Positions 1-5,970 of a stretch of DNA of 9,055 bases are shown piece by piece. This stretch comes from BOG-908 sp964244695 (GTDB lineage: Bacteria > Pseudomonadota > Alphaproteobacteria > Acetobacterales > Acetobacteraceae). The stretch is from contig CAXTJZ010000161.1 in assembly GCA_964244695.1 (NCBI GenBank), positions 1-9,055 of the forward strand, given 5' to 3'. A model generated the notes under the pieces. It was not told the DNA's origin. It searched no databases and worked only from the letters and a program-made list of their open reading frames with translations. The position numbers and the translations under genes were made by a program. Every line of letters begins with the position of its first letter. The stretch's first letter is position 1.

Positions 1-1
1 G

Positions 2-181
2 AACAGCAGCCTGATAGCACTGGCGAGCACGCTCGGCCCTACGCTCTACACCGACAGCTTCGCGCATTTCGTGGCAAAGGGCGGCCATGTCCACCATCCC
101 GGCGCTCCCTTCTTCATAGCGTCGCTGCTGCTGATGGCCGGAGCGGGAGTGGCTGTTCGCGTGACAAGGCCAGGCAACTAG
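2..181 (+). CDS. MFS transporter, TetA/TCR-like (C-terminal fragment)
   Basis: This is the last 59 residues of a protein whose start lies before the window. It ends at TAG 179-181. The visible part has a small-residue helix followed by GPTLYTDSF (residues 11-19), a polar histidine-containing loop (GGHVHHPGAPFF), a hydrophobic helix (about residues 37-52) and a short basic tail. This order, G-P-x-L-(Y/F)-T followed by PGAPF and a last helix, is typical of the final two transmembrane segments of drug/H+ antiporters of the TetA/TCR branch of the major facilitator superfamily. The likely role is inner-membrane export of small molecules, but the substrate cannot be judged from this fragment. It converges on rsmB with 70 bases between the stops, and I see no clear terminator there. 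Confidence 0.72.
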   Translation, partial: NSSLIALASTLGPTLYTDSFAHFVAKGGHVHHPGAPFFIASLLLMAGAGVAVRVTRPGN

Positions 182-251
182 ACGCACGAGGCGTGGCTGC
201 CAGCGGTCTACAAGACGGACATCAGGGGTCAAGCCGGCGAGCCGTGACGGT

Positions 252-1472
252 TCAGGTCTTCACAAAGCGCGCGCAGAAAAAACCGTCCATGCCGCCGCGT
301 TCCGCCCACATCGCCGGCGTGGTACGGAGGCAGCCTTCGGCCGTGCGGCCCTCCGGCAGCACAGCAAGCTCCTCTTCGGTAAATGGCGACGGCACCAGGC
401 CGAACCTGCCGGCGCCCTGTGCGCGCTGCCATCCTTCTTCTGGCTGCAGCGAGCAGACAGCATAAAGCAGCCTGCCGCCCGGCCGCAGCATCGACGCGGC
501 TGCTTCGATCAGTCGGTCCTGGCCCGCCATCAGCGCCGGCAGGTCGGCGGGGCGCTTGATGTGCGGCAAGTCCGGATGGCGGCGTATGGTGCCTGTCGCC
601 GAGCAGGGTGCGTCCAGCAGCACGGCATCCAGCGCTTCCGCAGGGCGCCAGGTGAGCGCGTCCGCGCAGACGATTTCGGCCGCAAGCCCCAGCCGGGCCA
701 TGTTCTCCTGCAGGCGCGGCAGCCGCTTTTCGCTGCTGTCCACCGCGAACACATGCGCGCCGGTGGCCGCCAACTGGGCTGCCTTGCCGCCAGGTGCGGC
801 GCAAAGATCGGCCACCTGTTCGCCAGGCTGTGCCGCCAGCAGCCGTGCCGGAAATGCGGCCGCCGCGTCCTGTACCCAAAACGCCCCTGCCGCCAGGCCG
901 AGCAGATCCGTCACCCTTGTGCCTGCCGGCAGCCGCACGGAGCCACCAGGGAGGACGAGACCGCCCTCCACGGTTTCGCCTGGCTTCACCGTCAAATCCA
1001 GCGGAGCCTCCTGCTGGTGCGCCAGCGCGATCGCTCGTGCTTCGGCGCCCCAGCTCGCCCAAAGCCAGCCTGGGGTGTCCAGCCGCGGACCGTCCAGCTC
1101 GGCCAAAGTCTCCTGCCCACCCTCTGCCACGCGGCGCAGCACGGCGTTCACCAGCCCGGCGAACGGGGCCAGCTTCTGCGCCCGGGTCAGCGCCACGCTG
1201 GTGGCCACCGCGGCGTGGGCGGGCGTGTGCAGCAGCAGCAACTGCGCGGCGCCCATGCGCAGGATCAGGCGCACGGCATCCGGCGGCGCGCGTTTCAGGT
1301 GCGGCTCCAGCACGGCGTCCAGCGTGCCGGCACGGCGCAGTACGGTGGCCGCCAGGCGATGGGCCGCGGCACGGTCACGCGGGTCACCGGACAGGCGGTC
1401 CAATGCTTCGTCGAGTGACCTGTGCTGGTCGATGACGGCGCGCAGAAGCTGCAGGGCGAGGAGACGGTCCAT
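252..1472 (-). CDS. rsmB: 16S rRNA (cytosine(967)-C(5))-methyltransferase RsmB
   Basis: The 406-residue protein is predicted to methylate C967 (E. coli numbering) of 16S rRNA at carbon 5, using S-adenosylmethionine. Residues 1-130 are a NusB-like helical RNA-binding domain. The Rossmann methyltransferase domain follows: SAM motif ADLCAAPGGK at 221-230, ribose-binding acidic residue D245 in AVDSSEKR, motif IV DAPC with C290 at 287-290, and motif VI YAVCS with C340 at 337-341. The last cysteine aligns with the catalytic nucleophile of RsmB; the first assists product release. In motif VI the residue before the nucleophile is Val, where Thr is usual. The C-terminus GMDGFFCARF is typical of the RNA m5C methyltransferase family. 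The ATG at 1472-1470 fits the normal N-terminus (MDRLLALQLL), although no strong ribosome-binding site precedes it. The length is a little below the ~430 residues of E. coli. The gene is divergent from the ArnT-like gene, with repeat copy 1 between them. Confidence 0.95.
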   Translation of the reverse strand: MDRLLALQLLRAVIDQHRSLDEALDRLSGDPRDRAAAHRLAATVLRRAGTLDAVLEPHLKRAPPDAVRLILRMGAAQLLLLHTPAHAAVATSVALTRAQKLAPFAGLVNAVLRRVAEGGQETLAELDGPRLDTPGWLWASWGAEARAIALAHQQEAPLDLTVKPGETVEGGLVLPGGSVRLPAGTRVTDLLGLAAGAFWVQDAAAAFPARLLAAQPGEQVADLCAAPGGKAAQLAATGAHVFAVDSSEKRLPRLQENMARLGLAAEIVCADALTWRPAEALDAVLLDAPCSATGTIRRHPDLPHIKRPADLPALMAGQDRLIEAAASMLRPGGRLLYAVCSLQPEEGWQRAQGAGRFGLVPSPFTEEELAVLPEGRTAEGCLRTTPAMWAERGGMDGFFCARFVKT

Positions 1473-1522
1473 CCGGCGTTAAATGGCCTAAGGCGGCGGG
1501 GCGTGATACCCCGCGCGGCGAC

Positions 1523-3214
1523 ATGGGCAACACAGCAAGCAGTCCTTTTTTGAAAAAAAGGACCAAAAAACTTTTGCTCCGCTGTCGCGCCGCGTTTGAA
1601 GGGTCCGCGACAGCCAGACAAAAGTTTTTTGCTTCTTTTTTGCAAAAAAGAAGGCCTTTCTTCCTTCTGACTTTCTTCTGCCTGGCCCTCTGGCTCCCCG
1701 GCTTCTTCGTCCTCCCGCCGACTGACCGCGACGAGAGCCGCTTCGCCCAGGCCACCAAGCAGATGAACGAGACCGGCGACTACGTGCGCATCATGAACGG
1801 CGCCGTCCCGCGGCTGCGCAAACCTATCGGCATCTACTGGCTGCAAGCGCCTTTCGCCGCCGCCGCCGGCCCTGGCCTGGGCAACCCGATCTGGCCCTAC
1901 CGCGTCCCGTCGCTGCTCGGCGGCATCGCCGCGGTGCTGGCCACCTTCGAAGCCGGTCTTTGCCTTACCGCCGGTCGCCGCCAGGCGATGCTGGCCGCCG
2001 GCATGCTGGCCGCCTGCGTCATCCTCACCACCGAAACCCACATCGCCAAAACCGACGCGGCGCTGCTTGGCGCCACCACCATCGCCATGGCGGTGCTGGC
2101 GCGTGCCTGGCTTGGCGCGTCGATCCGGCGGTGGCAGGCGGCCGTGTTCTGGCTGGCGCTTGCTGCGGGTATCCTCCTGAAGGGCCCGATCACCCCCTTG
2201 GTCGCGGGGCTTGCCGCGGCCACGCTCGGCTTGTGGGAGCGCCGTGCCAGATGGCTGCTGGCGCTGCGCCCGGCCTGGGGCGCGCCGCTTTTGCTCGCCT
2301 GCACGGCCCCCTGGTTCGTGGCCATCACGCTGGCGACGCATGGTGGGTTCTTCGCCGAGGCCGTGGGCGGCGACTTGGCGGCCAAATTGTCAGGCGGCAG
2401 CGAGGCACATGGCGGCTTCCCCGGCCTGCATCTGCTGCTCATGCCGCTCCTGGCTTTTCCCTCGACCTTGCTCGTCGTCGCGGCGCTGCCGGCAGCATGG
2501 AAGGACAGGCACGACGCCGCGACACGCTTCCTTATCGCCTGGGCGCTGCCGGCGTGGCTGGTGTTCGAGGCAGTGCCGACCAAGCTGCCGCATTACACGC
2601 TGCCGCTCTATCCGGCCCTGTTCCTGCTGGCCGCCCGCTTCTTGCCGTGTCCGACCGCCGTCTGGCCGCGTCGGATCGGACGGGGCGCCCTTTCAACCGC
2701 TACGGTGCTGCTGGCTGCGGCATCGTTCGCGTTGCCGCTGGTGCTGCATGCGCCCTGGTGGCTCGGCGTGCCCGCCGCCTGCTTTGCCGCGTTGGCCGGC
2801 ATGCTGGCCTGGCAGCGCCGGATTGCGTGGTCGTTGCTGGCCTGCATCCCGCTTTACGCAAGCATCCTGCAGCTGGAATTGCCCAATGTGCGAGCGCTGT
2901 GGATTGGCCCGCCCACGCTGGTGCTGTTGAAACAGGTTTGGCCCGGCTGGAACAGGATGGGCGATGGTCTTGCCGTGGCAGGTTATGCGGAGCCGAGCCT
3001 GGTCTTCCTGACAGGAACGCACACGCAATTGCTGCCAAACGGCACTTCCGCCGCCGCCGCGCTGAAATCCGGCTCCGCGCGCGTAGTGCTGGTTGCGGGC
3101 ACGGAGCTTGGCCGGTTTGCCGCCGCGGGTCTGGCCGTGCACAGGTTGGGAGAGGTCACGGGCTTCAACTACTCGCGTGGGCGCAGGGTCACGCTTGTTG
3201 CGTTTTCGAGGTGA
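1523..3214 (+). CDS. ArnT-like lipid-linked sugar glycosyltransferase (GT83/PMT superfamily), start uncertain
   Basis: This is a polytopic inner-membrane protein of the ArnT/PMT (GT-C) superfamily, whose members move a sugar from a polyprenyl-phosphate carrier onto lipid A or another periplasmic acceptor. Using the longest frame (563 residues), the first helix is about 45-64. It is followed by PPTDRDESRFAQ (65-76), with the acidic catalytic-loop residues D68 and D70, and KPIGIYWLQAP (100-110). Around ten further hydrophobic segments follow. The family-typical TKLPHYTLPLYPAL motif is at 353-366, and a short periplasmic-type domain ends the protein. The acceptor and sugar are not shown; lipid A modification is only one possibility. 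The first ~42 codons (1523-1650) lie in repeat copy 1 and encode a basic stretch not expected in the family. An alternative start is TTG at 1640, directly before QKRRPFFLL (524 residues, poor ribosome-binding site). A CTG at 1667 lies 12 nt after AAGAAGG (1648-1654). The function is fairly sure; the start is not. Confidence 0.88.
   Translation: MGNTASSPFLKKRTKKLLLRCRAAFEGSATARQKFFASFLQKRRPFFLLTFFCLALWLPGFFVLPPTDRDESRFAQATKQMNETGDYVRIMNGAVPRLRKPIGIYWLQAPFAAAAGPGLGNPIWPYRVPSLLGGIAAVLATFEAGLCLTAGRRQAMLAAGMLAACVILTTETHIAKTDAALLGATTIAMAVLARAWLGASIRRWQAAVFWLALAAGILLKGPITPLVAGLAAATLGLWERRARWLLALRPAWGAPLLLACTAPWFVAITLATHGGFFAEAVGGDLAAKLSGGSEAHGGFPGLHLLLMPLLAFPSTLLVVAALPAAWKDRHDAATRFLIAWALPAWLVFEAVPTKLPHYTLPLYPALFLLAARFLPCPTAVWPRRIGRGALSTATVLLAAASFALPLVLHAPWWLGVPAACFAALAGMLAWQRRIAWSLLACIPLYASILQLELPNVRALWIGPPTLVLLKQVWPGWNRMGDGLAVAGYAEPSLVFLTGTHTQLLPNGTSAAAALKSGSARVVLVAGTELGRFAAAGLAVHRLGEVTGFNYSRGRRVTLVAFSR
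1534..1668. repeat. Paired-arm palindromic repeat, copy 1 (arms A and B)
   Basis: This AT-rich island sits in GC-rich surroundings between the rsmB and ArnT-like starts. The left arm (type A) opens with AGCAAGCAGTCC. It has a perfect 10-bp stem (1542-1551 with 1554-1563, ends GTCC/GGAC) followed by CAAAAAACTTTTG (1564-1576). The right arm (type B) is the mirror image: CAAAAGTTTTTTG (1619-1631) and then a perfect 22-base palindrome (1632-1653) with ends CTTC/GAAG. The two 13-mers are exact reverse complements. The core holds a further exact inverted repeat, GCTGTCGCG (1581-1589) and CGCGACAGC (1606-1614). The whole element is thus one long dyad. It overlaps the 5' end of the longest ArnT-like reading frame. 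Confidence 0.85.
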
Positions 3215-3239
3215 TTTCCGCGGGTCCCGGAGAGTTTTT

Positions 3240-3372
3240 AAGCAAGCAAGGCCTTCTTTTTCGAAAGAAAGAAGCAAAAAGCTTTTACTGGCGCTGTCGC
3301 GGAACGCTTAGGCGTGCGCTTCGACGACGGGCGCCCGAAACAGATGAAGGTTTTTGCTTTTGTCTTTTTTGC
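3240..3372. repeat. Paired-arm palindromic repeat, copy 2 (right arm degenerate)
   Basis: It lies between the convergent ends of the ArnT-like gene (stop 3214) and the response regulator gene (stop 3373-3375). The left arm is type B: AAGCAAGCAAGGCCTTC, then an imperfect A/T stem (3253-3274) and CAAAAAGCTTTTAC. The core begins with GCTGTCGCG (3293-3301), the same nonamer at the same place as in copy 1, so the shared sequence reaches beyond the A/T-rich stems. No matching CGCGACAGC is seen here. The right arm (about 3350-3372) is a decayed T-rich relic in the mirror orientation. Its outer edge touches the TAG stop of the response regulator gene. Confidence 0.75.
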
Positions 3373-3732
3373 CTACGCCCTGACTGCCGCTCGCACGTCT
3401 TCGATCGCGCGCAACAGCGCCGGCGTGGTGAACGGCTTAGGCAGGAAACGCTCGTGCGGCAGCATGTTCCGTAATTCGGAATACCGGCCGCTTATGAACA
3501 CCACAGGCAGTCCGGGGCAGATTTTGCGGGCTGCGTGCGCGAAGGCCAGACCATCCATGCCTGGACCTAGATTGATGTCGGTCACAACCACAGCCGGTGG
3601 ATGGTCGGCGTCCAGCAGATCCATTGCGGCTTCGGCCGACCCGCGGCCCTCTATGCGCAGACCCGCCTCCACAAGCGCCTCGAAAAGGCAGTCCCGCACA
3701 AGGTCGTCATCCTCGACGAGCAGAATGTCCAA
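3373..3732 (-). CDS. Single-domain response regulator (CheY-like receiver)
   Basis: This is a stand-alone receiver domain of 119 residues, expected to be phosphorylated by a histidine kinase that is not in this window. Counting from the proposed start: acidic pocket E7-D8-D9 in ILLVEDDD, phospho-acceptor Asp at 52 in VVVTDINLG, the conserved Ser/Thr at 81 in VFISGR, and the invariant Lys at 99 in LPKPF. There is no output domain, so it probably acts by protein-protein contact or as a phosphate sink in a phosphorelay. I chose the TTG at 3732-3730 because the fold normally begins right there (MDILLVEDD) and an AGGGG lies a few bases upstream. A TTG at 3762 would add ten residues. The reading frame stops exactly at the edge of repeat copy 2. 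No partner kinase lies next to it, so its target is unknown. Confidence 0.88.
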   Translation of the reverse strand: MDILLVEDDDLVRDCLFEALVEAGLRIEGRGSAEAAMDLLDADHPPAVVVTDINLGPGMDGLAFAHAARKICPGLPVVFISGRYSELRNMLPHERFLPKPFTTPALLRAIEDVRAAVRA

Positions 3733-3838
3733 AAAAAGCCCCTGCGAAACCACAGGTTGCAAACTGCGTCAGAACGAATGTAAAGGAACTACACGAAAAT
3801 GCGAGCAGGCCAACGCACCGCGGTTTGTGGCAGAATAG

Positions 3839-4348
3839 TCAGCTTTTTGCGGGGCCTAGGGCTCGAAGTTCACCGATATGACGCAGGACTATACGGTGCG
3901 TCTCCGAAGCGAATGCACGCAGACCGGGGTTGGTGCCGCCTGATGCCTCCTTGGCGAACGCTGCGCCGTCCTTTGCATGGAGGTCTTCCATGTCCTGCAA
4001 ATAAAGTGCATCGAATTGGCTGCCTTGCGCGGCCTTGAGCGCGTCCAGCTCCCGAGAGAACTGCTGATTGAGGGTGCCTGGAAAGCTTAGGCCTGCCGCG
4101 GACGCGGTGGTCTTCAGTTTGTCGCCGACCAGGCCGTGGTCATGCTGCTCGGTATTGCCCTGGTCACGCAGATCCTGGGTTGACGCTTGGGTGGCGGCGA
4201 CTGTTCCGGCCTGCACCTCGAACATGCCGCCCTGGCTGACCATGGCGACGAAACTGCGGTCCCCGGCAGAAACGGGTTCGGCGGCAAACGTGGCGTTGCC
4301 TACCATGCCGAGCAGGAGGGCGGGGGCGAGCAGGGATGTAGCGCGCAT
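3839..4348 (-). CDS. Exported DUF4142-family protein
   Basis: The 169-residue protein has a signal peptide (MRATSLLAPALLLGMVGNATFA, about residues 1-22, then AEP), so it is predicted to be periplasmic or secreted. The rest matches the DUF4142 pattern, a ferritin-like four-helix bundle: D30-x-x-F followed by GGMFEVQAG (40-48), the central H69/H71 region, LSFPGTLN (87-94), a FDALYLQDMEDLH segment (112-124), a Gly-Thr-Asn-Pro turn (138-141), and a closing helix with H151 and H157. The family has no established biochemical role. Conserved His and Asp residues have suggested metal or stress-related functions, but nothing here proves that. The ATG at 4348 has a good ribosome-binding site (GGAG, complement of 4355-4358, 6 nt spacing). 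It lies downstream of tRNA-Ala on the same strand and could receive read-through from the tRNA promoter. Confidence 0.85.
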   Translation of the reverse strand: MRATSLLAPALLLGMVGNATFAAEPVSAGDRSFVAMVSQGGMFEVQAGTVAATQASTQDLRDQGNTEQHDHGLVGDKLKTTASAAGLSFPGTLNQQFSRELDALKAAQGSQFDALYLQDMEDLHAKDGAAFAKEASGGTNPGLRAFASETHRIVLRHIGELRALGPAKS

Positions 4349-4374
4349 GGAAAGCTCCGGCGGATTGTGACGTC

Positions 4375-4396
4375 AAAAAACGCCCACGGAACGGCG
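4375..4396 (-). terminator. Weak Rho-independent terminator candidate after tRNA-Ala
   Basis: On the minus strand, downstream of the tRNA, CGCC (4396-4393) and GGCG (4384-4381) can form a 4-bp stem with an 8-nt loop. Six T residues (4380-4375) follow directly. The T run is good but the stem is short, so this is a modest candidate. It lies between the tRNA and the DUF4142 gene, where it would uncouple the two. Confidence 0.3.
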
Positions 4397-4424
4397 GAGT
4401 TTTGCTTGTGGTGAAGCAGGGCGG

Positions 4425-4500
4425 TGGTGGAGCTGAGCGGGATCGAACCGCTGACCTCCTCATTGCGAACGAGGCGCTCTCCCAACTGAGCTACAGCCCC
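4425..4500 (-). tRNA. tRNA-Ala (anticodon CGC)
   Basis: This is a 76-base tRNA including an encoded 3' ACCA (4428-4425). The acceptor stem is GGGGCTG/CAGCTCC with one G-T pair. The D-arm is GCTC/GAGC with AGTTGGGA in the loop. The anticodon stem is CCTCG/TGAGG around the loop TTCGCAA, which places anticodon CGC at 4467-4465. The variable loop is AGGTC, and the T-arm is AGCGG/CCGCT around TTCGATC. Anticodon CGC reads the GCG alanine codon, which is common in this GC-rich genome. All arms pair and no intron is present. Confidence 0.97.
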
Positions 4501-4528
4501 CCAAACCACCAGGGGCGCACGGCGGCGG

Positions 4529-4558
4529 ACAATGCTCAGGGTCGCGCGGCGGCGTCAA
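4529..4558 (-). promoter_or_regulatory. Candidate promoter of tRNA-Ala, -35 at the edge of repeat copy 3
   Basis: On the minus strand, TTGACG (4558-4553) is one base off the sigma-70 -35 consensus. An 18-base spacer separates it from CATTGT (4534-4529), a poor -10 that shares three positions with TATAAT. Transcription would begin near 4522, about 20 bases before the tRNA. The -35 overlaps the outer end of repeat copy 3. The position is sensible but the -10 is weak. Confidence 0.33.
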
Positions 4559-4738
4559 GCAAGGCAAGGCCTTCTTGCCTGAAAAAAGAAACAAAAACTA
4601 TTGCTCTCCCCCTGCACCACGGCATCACCTAGTGCTGCCAGCCGGCGTAGTAGCAAGCCCGCGCGTGCCGTCGTGCAGGCGAGGAGACAAAAGTTTTCTG
4701 CTTCTTTTTTGCAAAAAAAGAAGGCCTTTCTTCCTTCC
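4557..4738. repeat. Paired-arm palindromic repeat, copy 3 (two B arms, long core)
   Basis: It fills most of the gap between tRNA-Ala and yggT, which point away from each other. The left arm is a degenerate type B (AAGCAAGGCAAGGCCTTC, then an A-rich stretch to 4605). The right arm (4686-4738) is a well-kept type B, nearly identical to the right arm of copy 1 (1617-1668), including the flank GGCCTTTCTTCCTTC. Its stem palindrome is at 4701-4723 with one extra A. The core differs from copies 1 and 2 but again has its own inverted repeat: CCTGCACCACGGCA (4611-4624) against TGCCGTCGTGCAGG (4666-4679), 13 of 14 positions pairing. Confidence 0.8.
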
Positions 4739-4783
4739 TCCCCACCCCCTACGGTCCGCCGCGCTGACCTGGAGGCCTTAAGG

Positions 4784-5104
4784 TTGCTTACGTCCATCGT
4801 CTTTACCGTGCTGTTCCAGCTGCTCAGGCTGTTCACCTGGGCCATCATCCTGTCCGCCATCGTCAGCACGCTCATTTCCTTCAACGTGCTGGACACACGC
4901 AACCGCATGGTCTGGACGATCGCGGACTTCCTCTACCGCATCACCGATCCCGCCATGCGGCCGATACGCGCGGTGCTGCCGAACCTGGGCGGCGTGGACC
5001 TAAGTCCCTTGGTGGCGCTGTTGCTGCTGCAGCTTGTTGTGGCTCCCGTATTGACGGAACTCGACAACGGCTTCCGCTACGGCATCTGGCAGCCGCTGTT
5101 CTAG
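4784..5104 (+). CDS. yggT: YggT family integral membrane protein
   Basis: The 106-residue inner-membrane protein has two hydrophobic segments (about residues 3-33 and 73-92). Between them is the family hallmark FLYRITDPAMRPIRAVLPNLGGVDLSPL (49-76). This single YGGT unit is the usual alphaproteobacterial form; E. coli YggT has two. The family is linked to osmotic tolerance and cell shape or division in various bacteria, but its biochemistry is not settled. The start is TTG 4784-4786, because GGAGG (4771-4775) precedes it by 8 nt and the family's N-terminus begins there. The frame stays open back to ATG 4601, but that 61-residue extension is encoded largely by repeat copy 3 and is probably spurious. 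folD begins 8 nt after the stop, so the two genes are very likely co-transcribed. Confidence 0.92.
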   Translation: MLTSIVFTVLFQLLRLFTWAIILSAIVSTLISFNVLDTRNRMVWTIADFLYRITDPAMRPIRAVLPNLGGVDLSPLVALLLLQLVVAPVLTELDNGFRYGIWQPLF

Positions 5105-5112
5105 GCGGGCCG

Positions 5113-5970
5113 GTGACTGCCCGCATCCTGGACGGCCGCGTACTGGCTGGCGCCCTGCGGGCGGAGGTGGCCGCATGCACCGCCACGCTCGCGTACCGTC
5201 CAGGTCTGGCCGTGGTGCTGGTGGGCGACAACCCGGCCAGCGCCGTCTATGTGCGCGCCAAAGACCGTGCGGCGCGCGAGGCCGGGCTGGAGGCGCATAC
5301 GATACGCCTGCCCGCCAATACCAGTCAGGCCGATCTGCTGGACGTGGTCGCCGGGTTGAACGCTGACCCGGCGGTGGACGGCATATTGGTCCAGCTCCCT
5401 TTGCCGCCGCACGTCGAAAGCCGCGCCGTGCTGGAAGCGATCGATCCCGCCAAGGACGTGGACGGCTTCCATCCGCTTAACGCAGGCCGGCTTGCCGACG
5501 GCCAGAACGTGCTCACCCCCTGCACCCCGCGTGCTGTCATGAAGCTGCTCGCCTCGGCCGGCGCGGCACTTCCCGGCGCGCGTGCCATCGTCATCGGGCG
5601 CTCCGCCATCGTCGGCAGGCCGGTGGCAGGCCTGCTCACCGCCGCGCACGCCACGGTCACGCTTGCCCATTCCCGCAGCCGCGATCTGGCCGACGAGTGT
5701 CGCCGCGCGGACATCGTGGTGGCTGCCACCGGGCGGCCGGAGATGGTGCGTGGCGACTGGGTAGCGCCTGGCGCCGTGGTCATCGACGTGGGGATCAACC
5801 GGATGGCAGACGGCCGGCTGGTGGGTGACGTGGCGTATGACGAGTGCCTTGGGCATGCGGGCGCGATCACGCCGGTGCCTGGTGGGGTGGGGCCTATGAC
5901 GATTGCCTGCCTGCTGGAGAACACTTTGCTGGCGGCGGGTGCGCGAAGGAAGCAAGGCCTTCTTTTTTGA
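5113..5970 (+). CDS. folD: Bifunctional methylenetetrahydrofolate dehydrogenase / methenyltetrahydrofolate cyclohydrolase FolD
   Basis: The 285-residue cytosolic enzyme of one-carbon metabolism interconverts 5,10-methylene-, 5,10-methenyl- and 10-formyl-tetrahydrofolate with NADP+. The N-terminal catalytic domain has GDNPASAVYVRAK (38-50) with Y46 and catalytic-type K50, QLPLP (94-98), and KDVDGFHP (114-121) with D117. TPCTP (135-139) leads into the NADP-binding domain with GRSAIVGRP (162-170), DVGIN (225-229) and PVPGGVGPMT (254-263). Length and motifs are complete. The start is GTG 5113, 8 nt after the yggT stop, with a weak AGGCGGG upstream. The last six codons (KQGLLF) and the TGA stop (5968-5970) come from repeat copy 4. 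The native C-terminus was therefore probably altered, without harm to the enzyme core. Confidence 0.98.
   Translation: MTARILDGRVLAGALRAEVAACTATLAYRPGLAVVLVGDNPASAVYVRAKDRAAREAGLEAHTIRLPANTSQADLLDVVAGLNADPAVDGILVQLPLPPHVESRAVLEAIDPAKDVDGFHPLNAGRLADGQNVLTPCTPRAVMKLLASAGAALPGARAIVIGRSAIVGRPVAGLLTAAHATVTLAHSRSRDLADECRRADIVVAATGRPEMVRGDWVAPGAVVIDVGINRMADGRLVGDVAYDECLGHAGAITPVPGGVGPMTIACLLENTLLAAGARRKQGLLF

Noticed and set aside
182..251. Possible terminator between the convergent MFS and rsmB genes
   Set aside because: No stable stem followed by a T run is visible on either strand.
556..1482. Long plus-strand frames (up to 308 codons) opposite rsmB
   Set aside because: The minus strand encodes a complete RsmB with all motifs. 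The opposite frames are Arg/Ala/Ser-rich shadows of high GC.
1542..1653. Hairpins in the repeats as ordinary Rho-independent terminators
   Set aside because: The stems are mostly A/T with closing GTCC or CTTC only, and copies 1 and 3 sit between divergent genes where a terminator is not needed. A terminator role at the convergent copies 2 and 4 is not excluded.
1960..3474. A 504-codon frame overlapping the ArnT-like gene in another frame and running through repeat copy 2
   Set aside because: Its Arg/Gly/Ala-rich composition has no recognisable domain, and the overlapping frame has clear family motifs and membrane segments.
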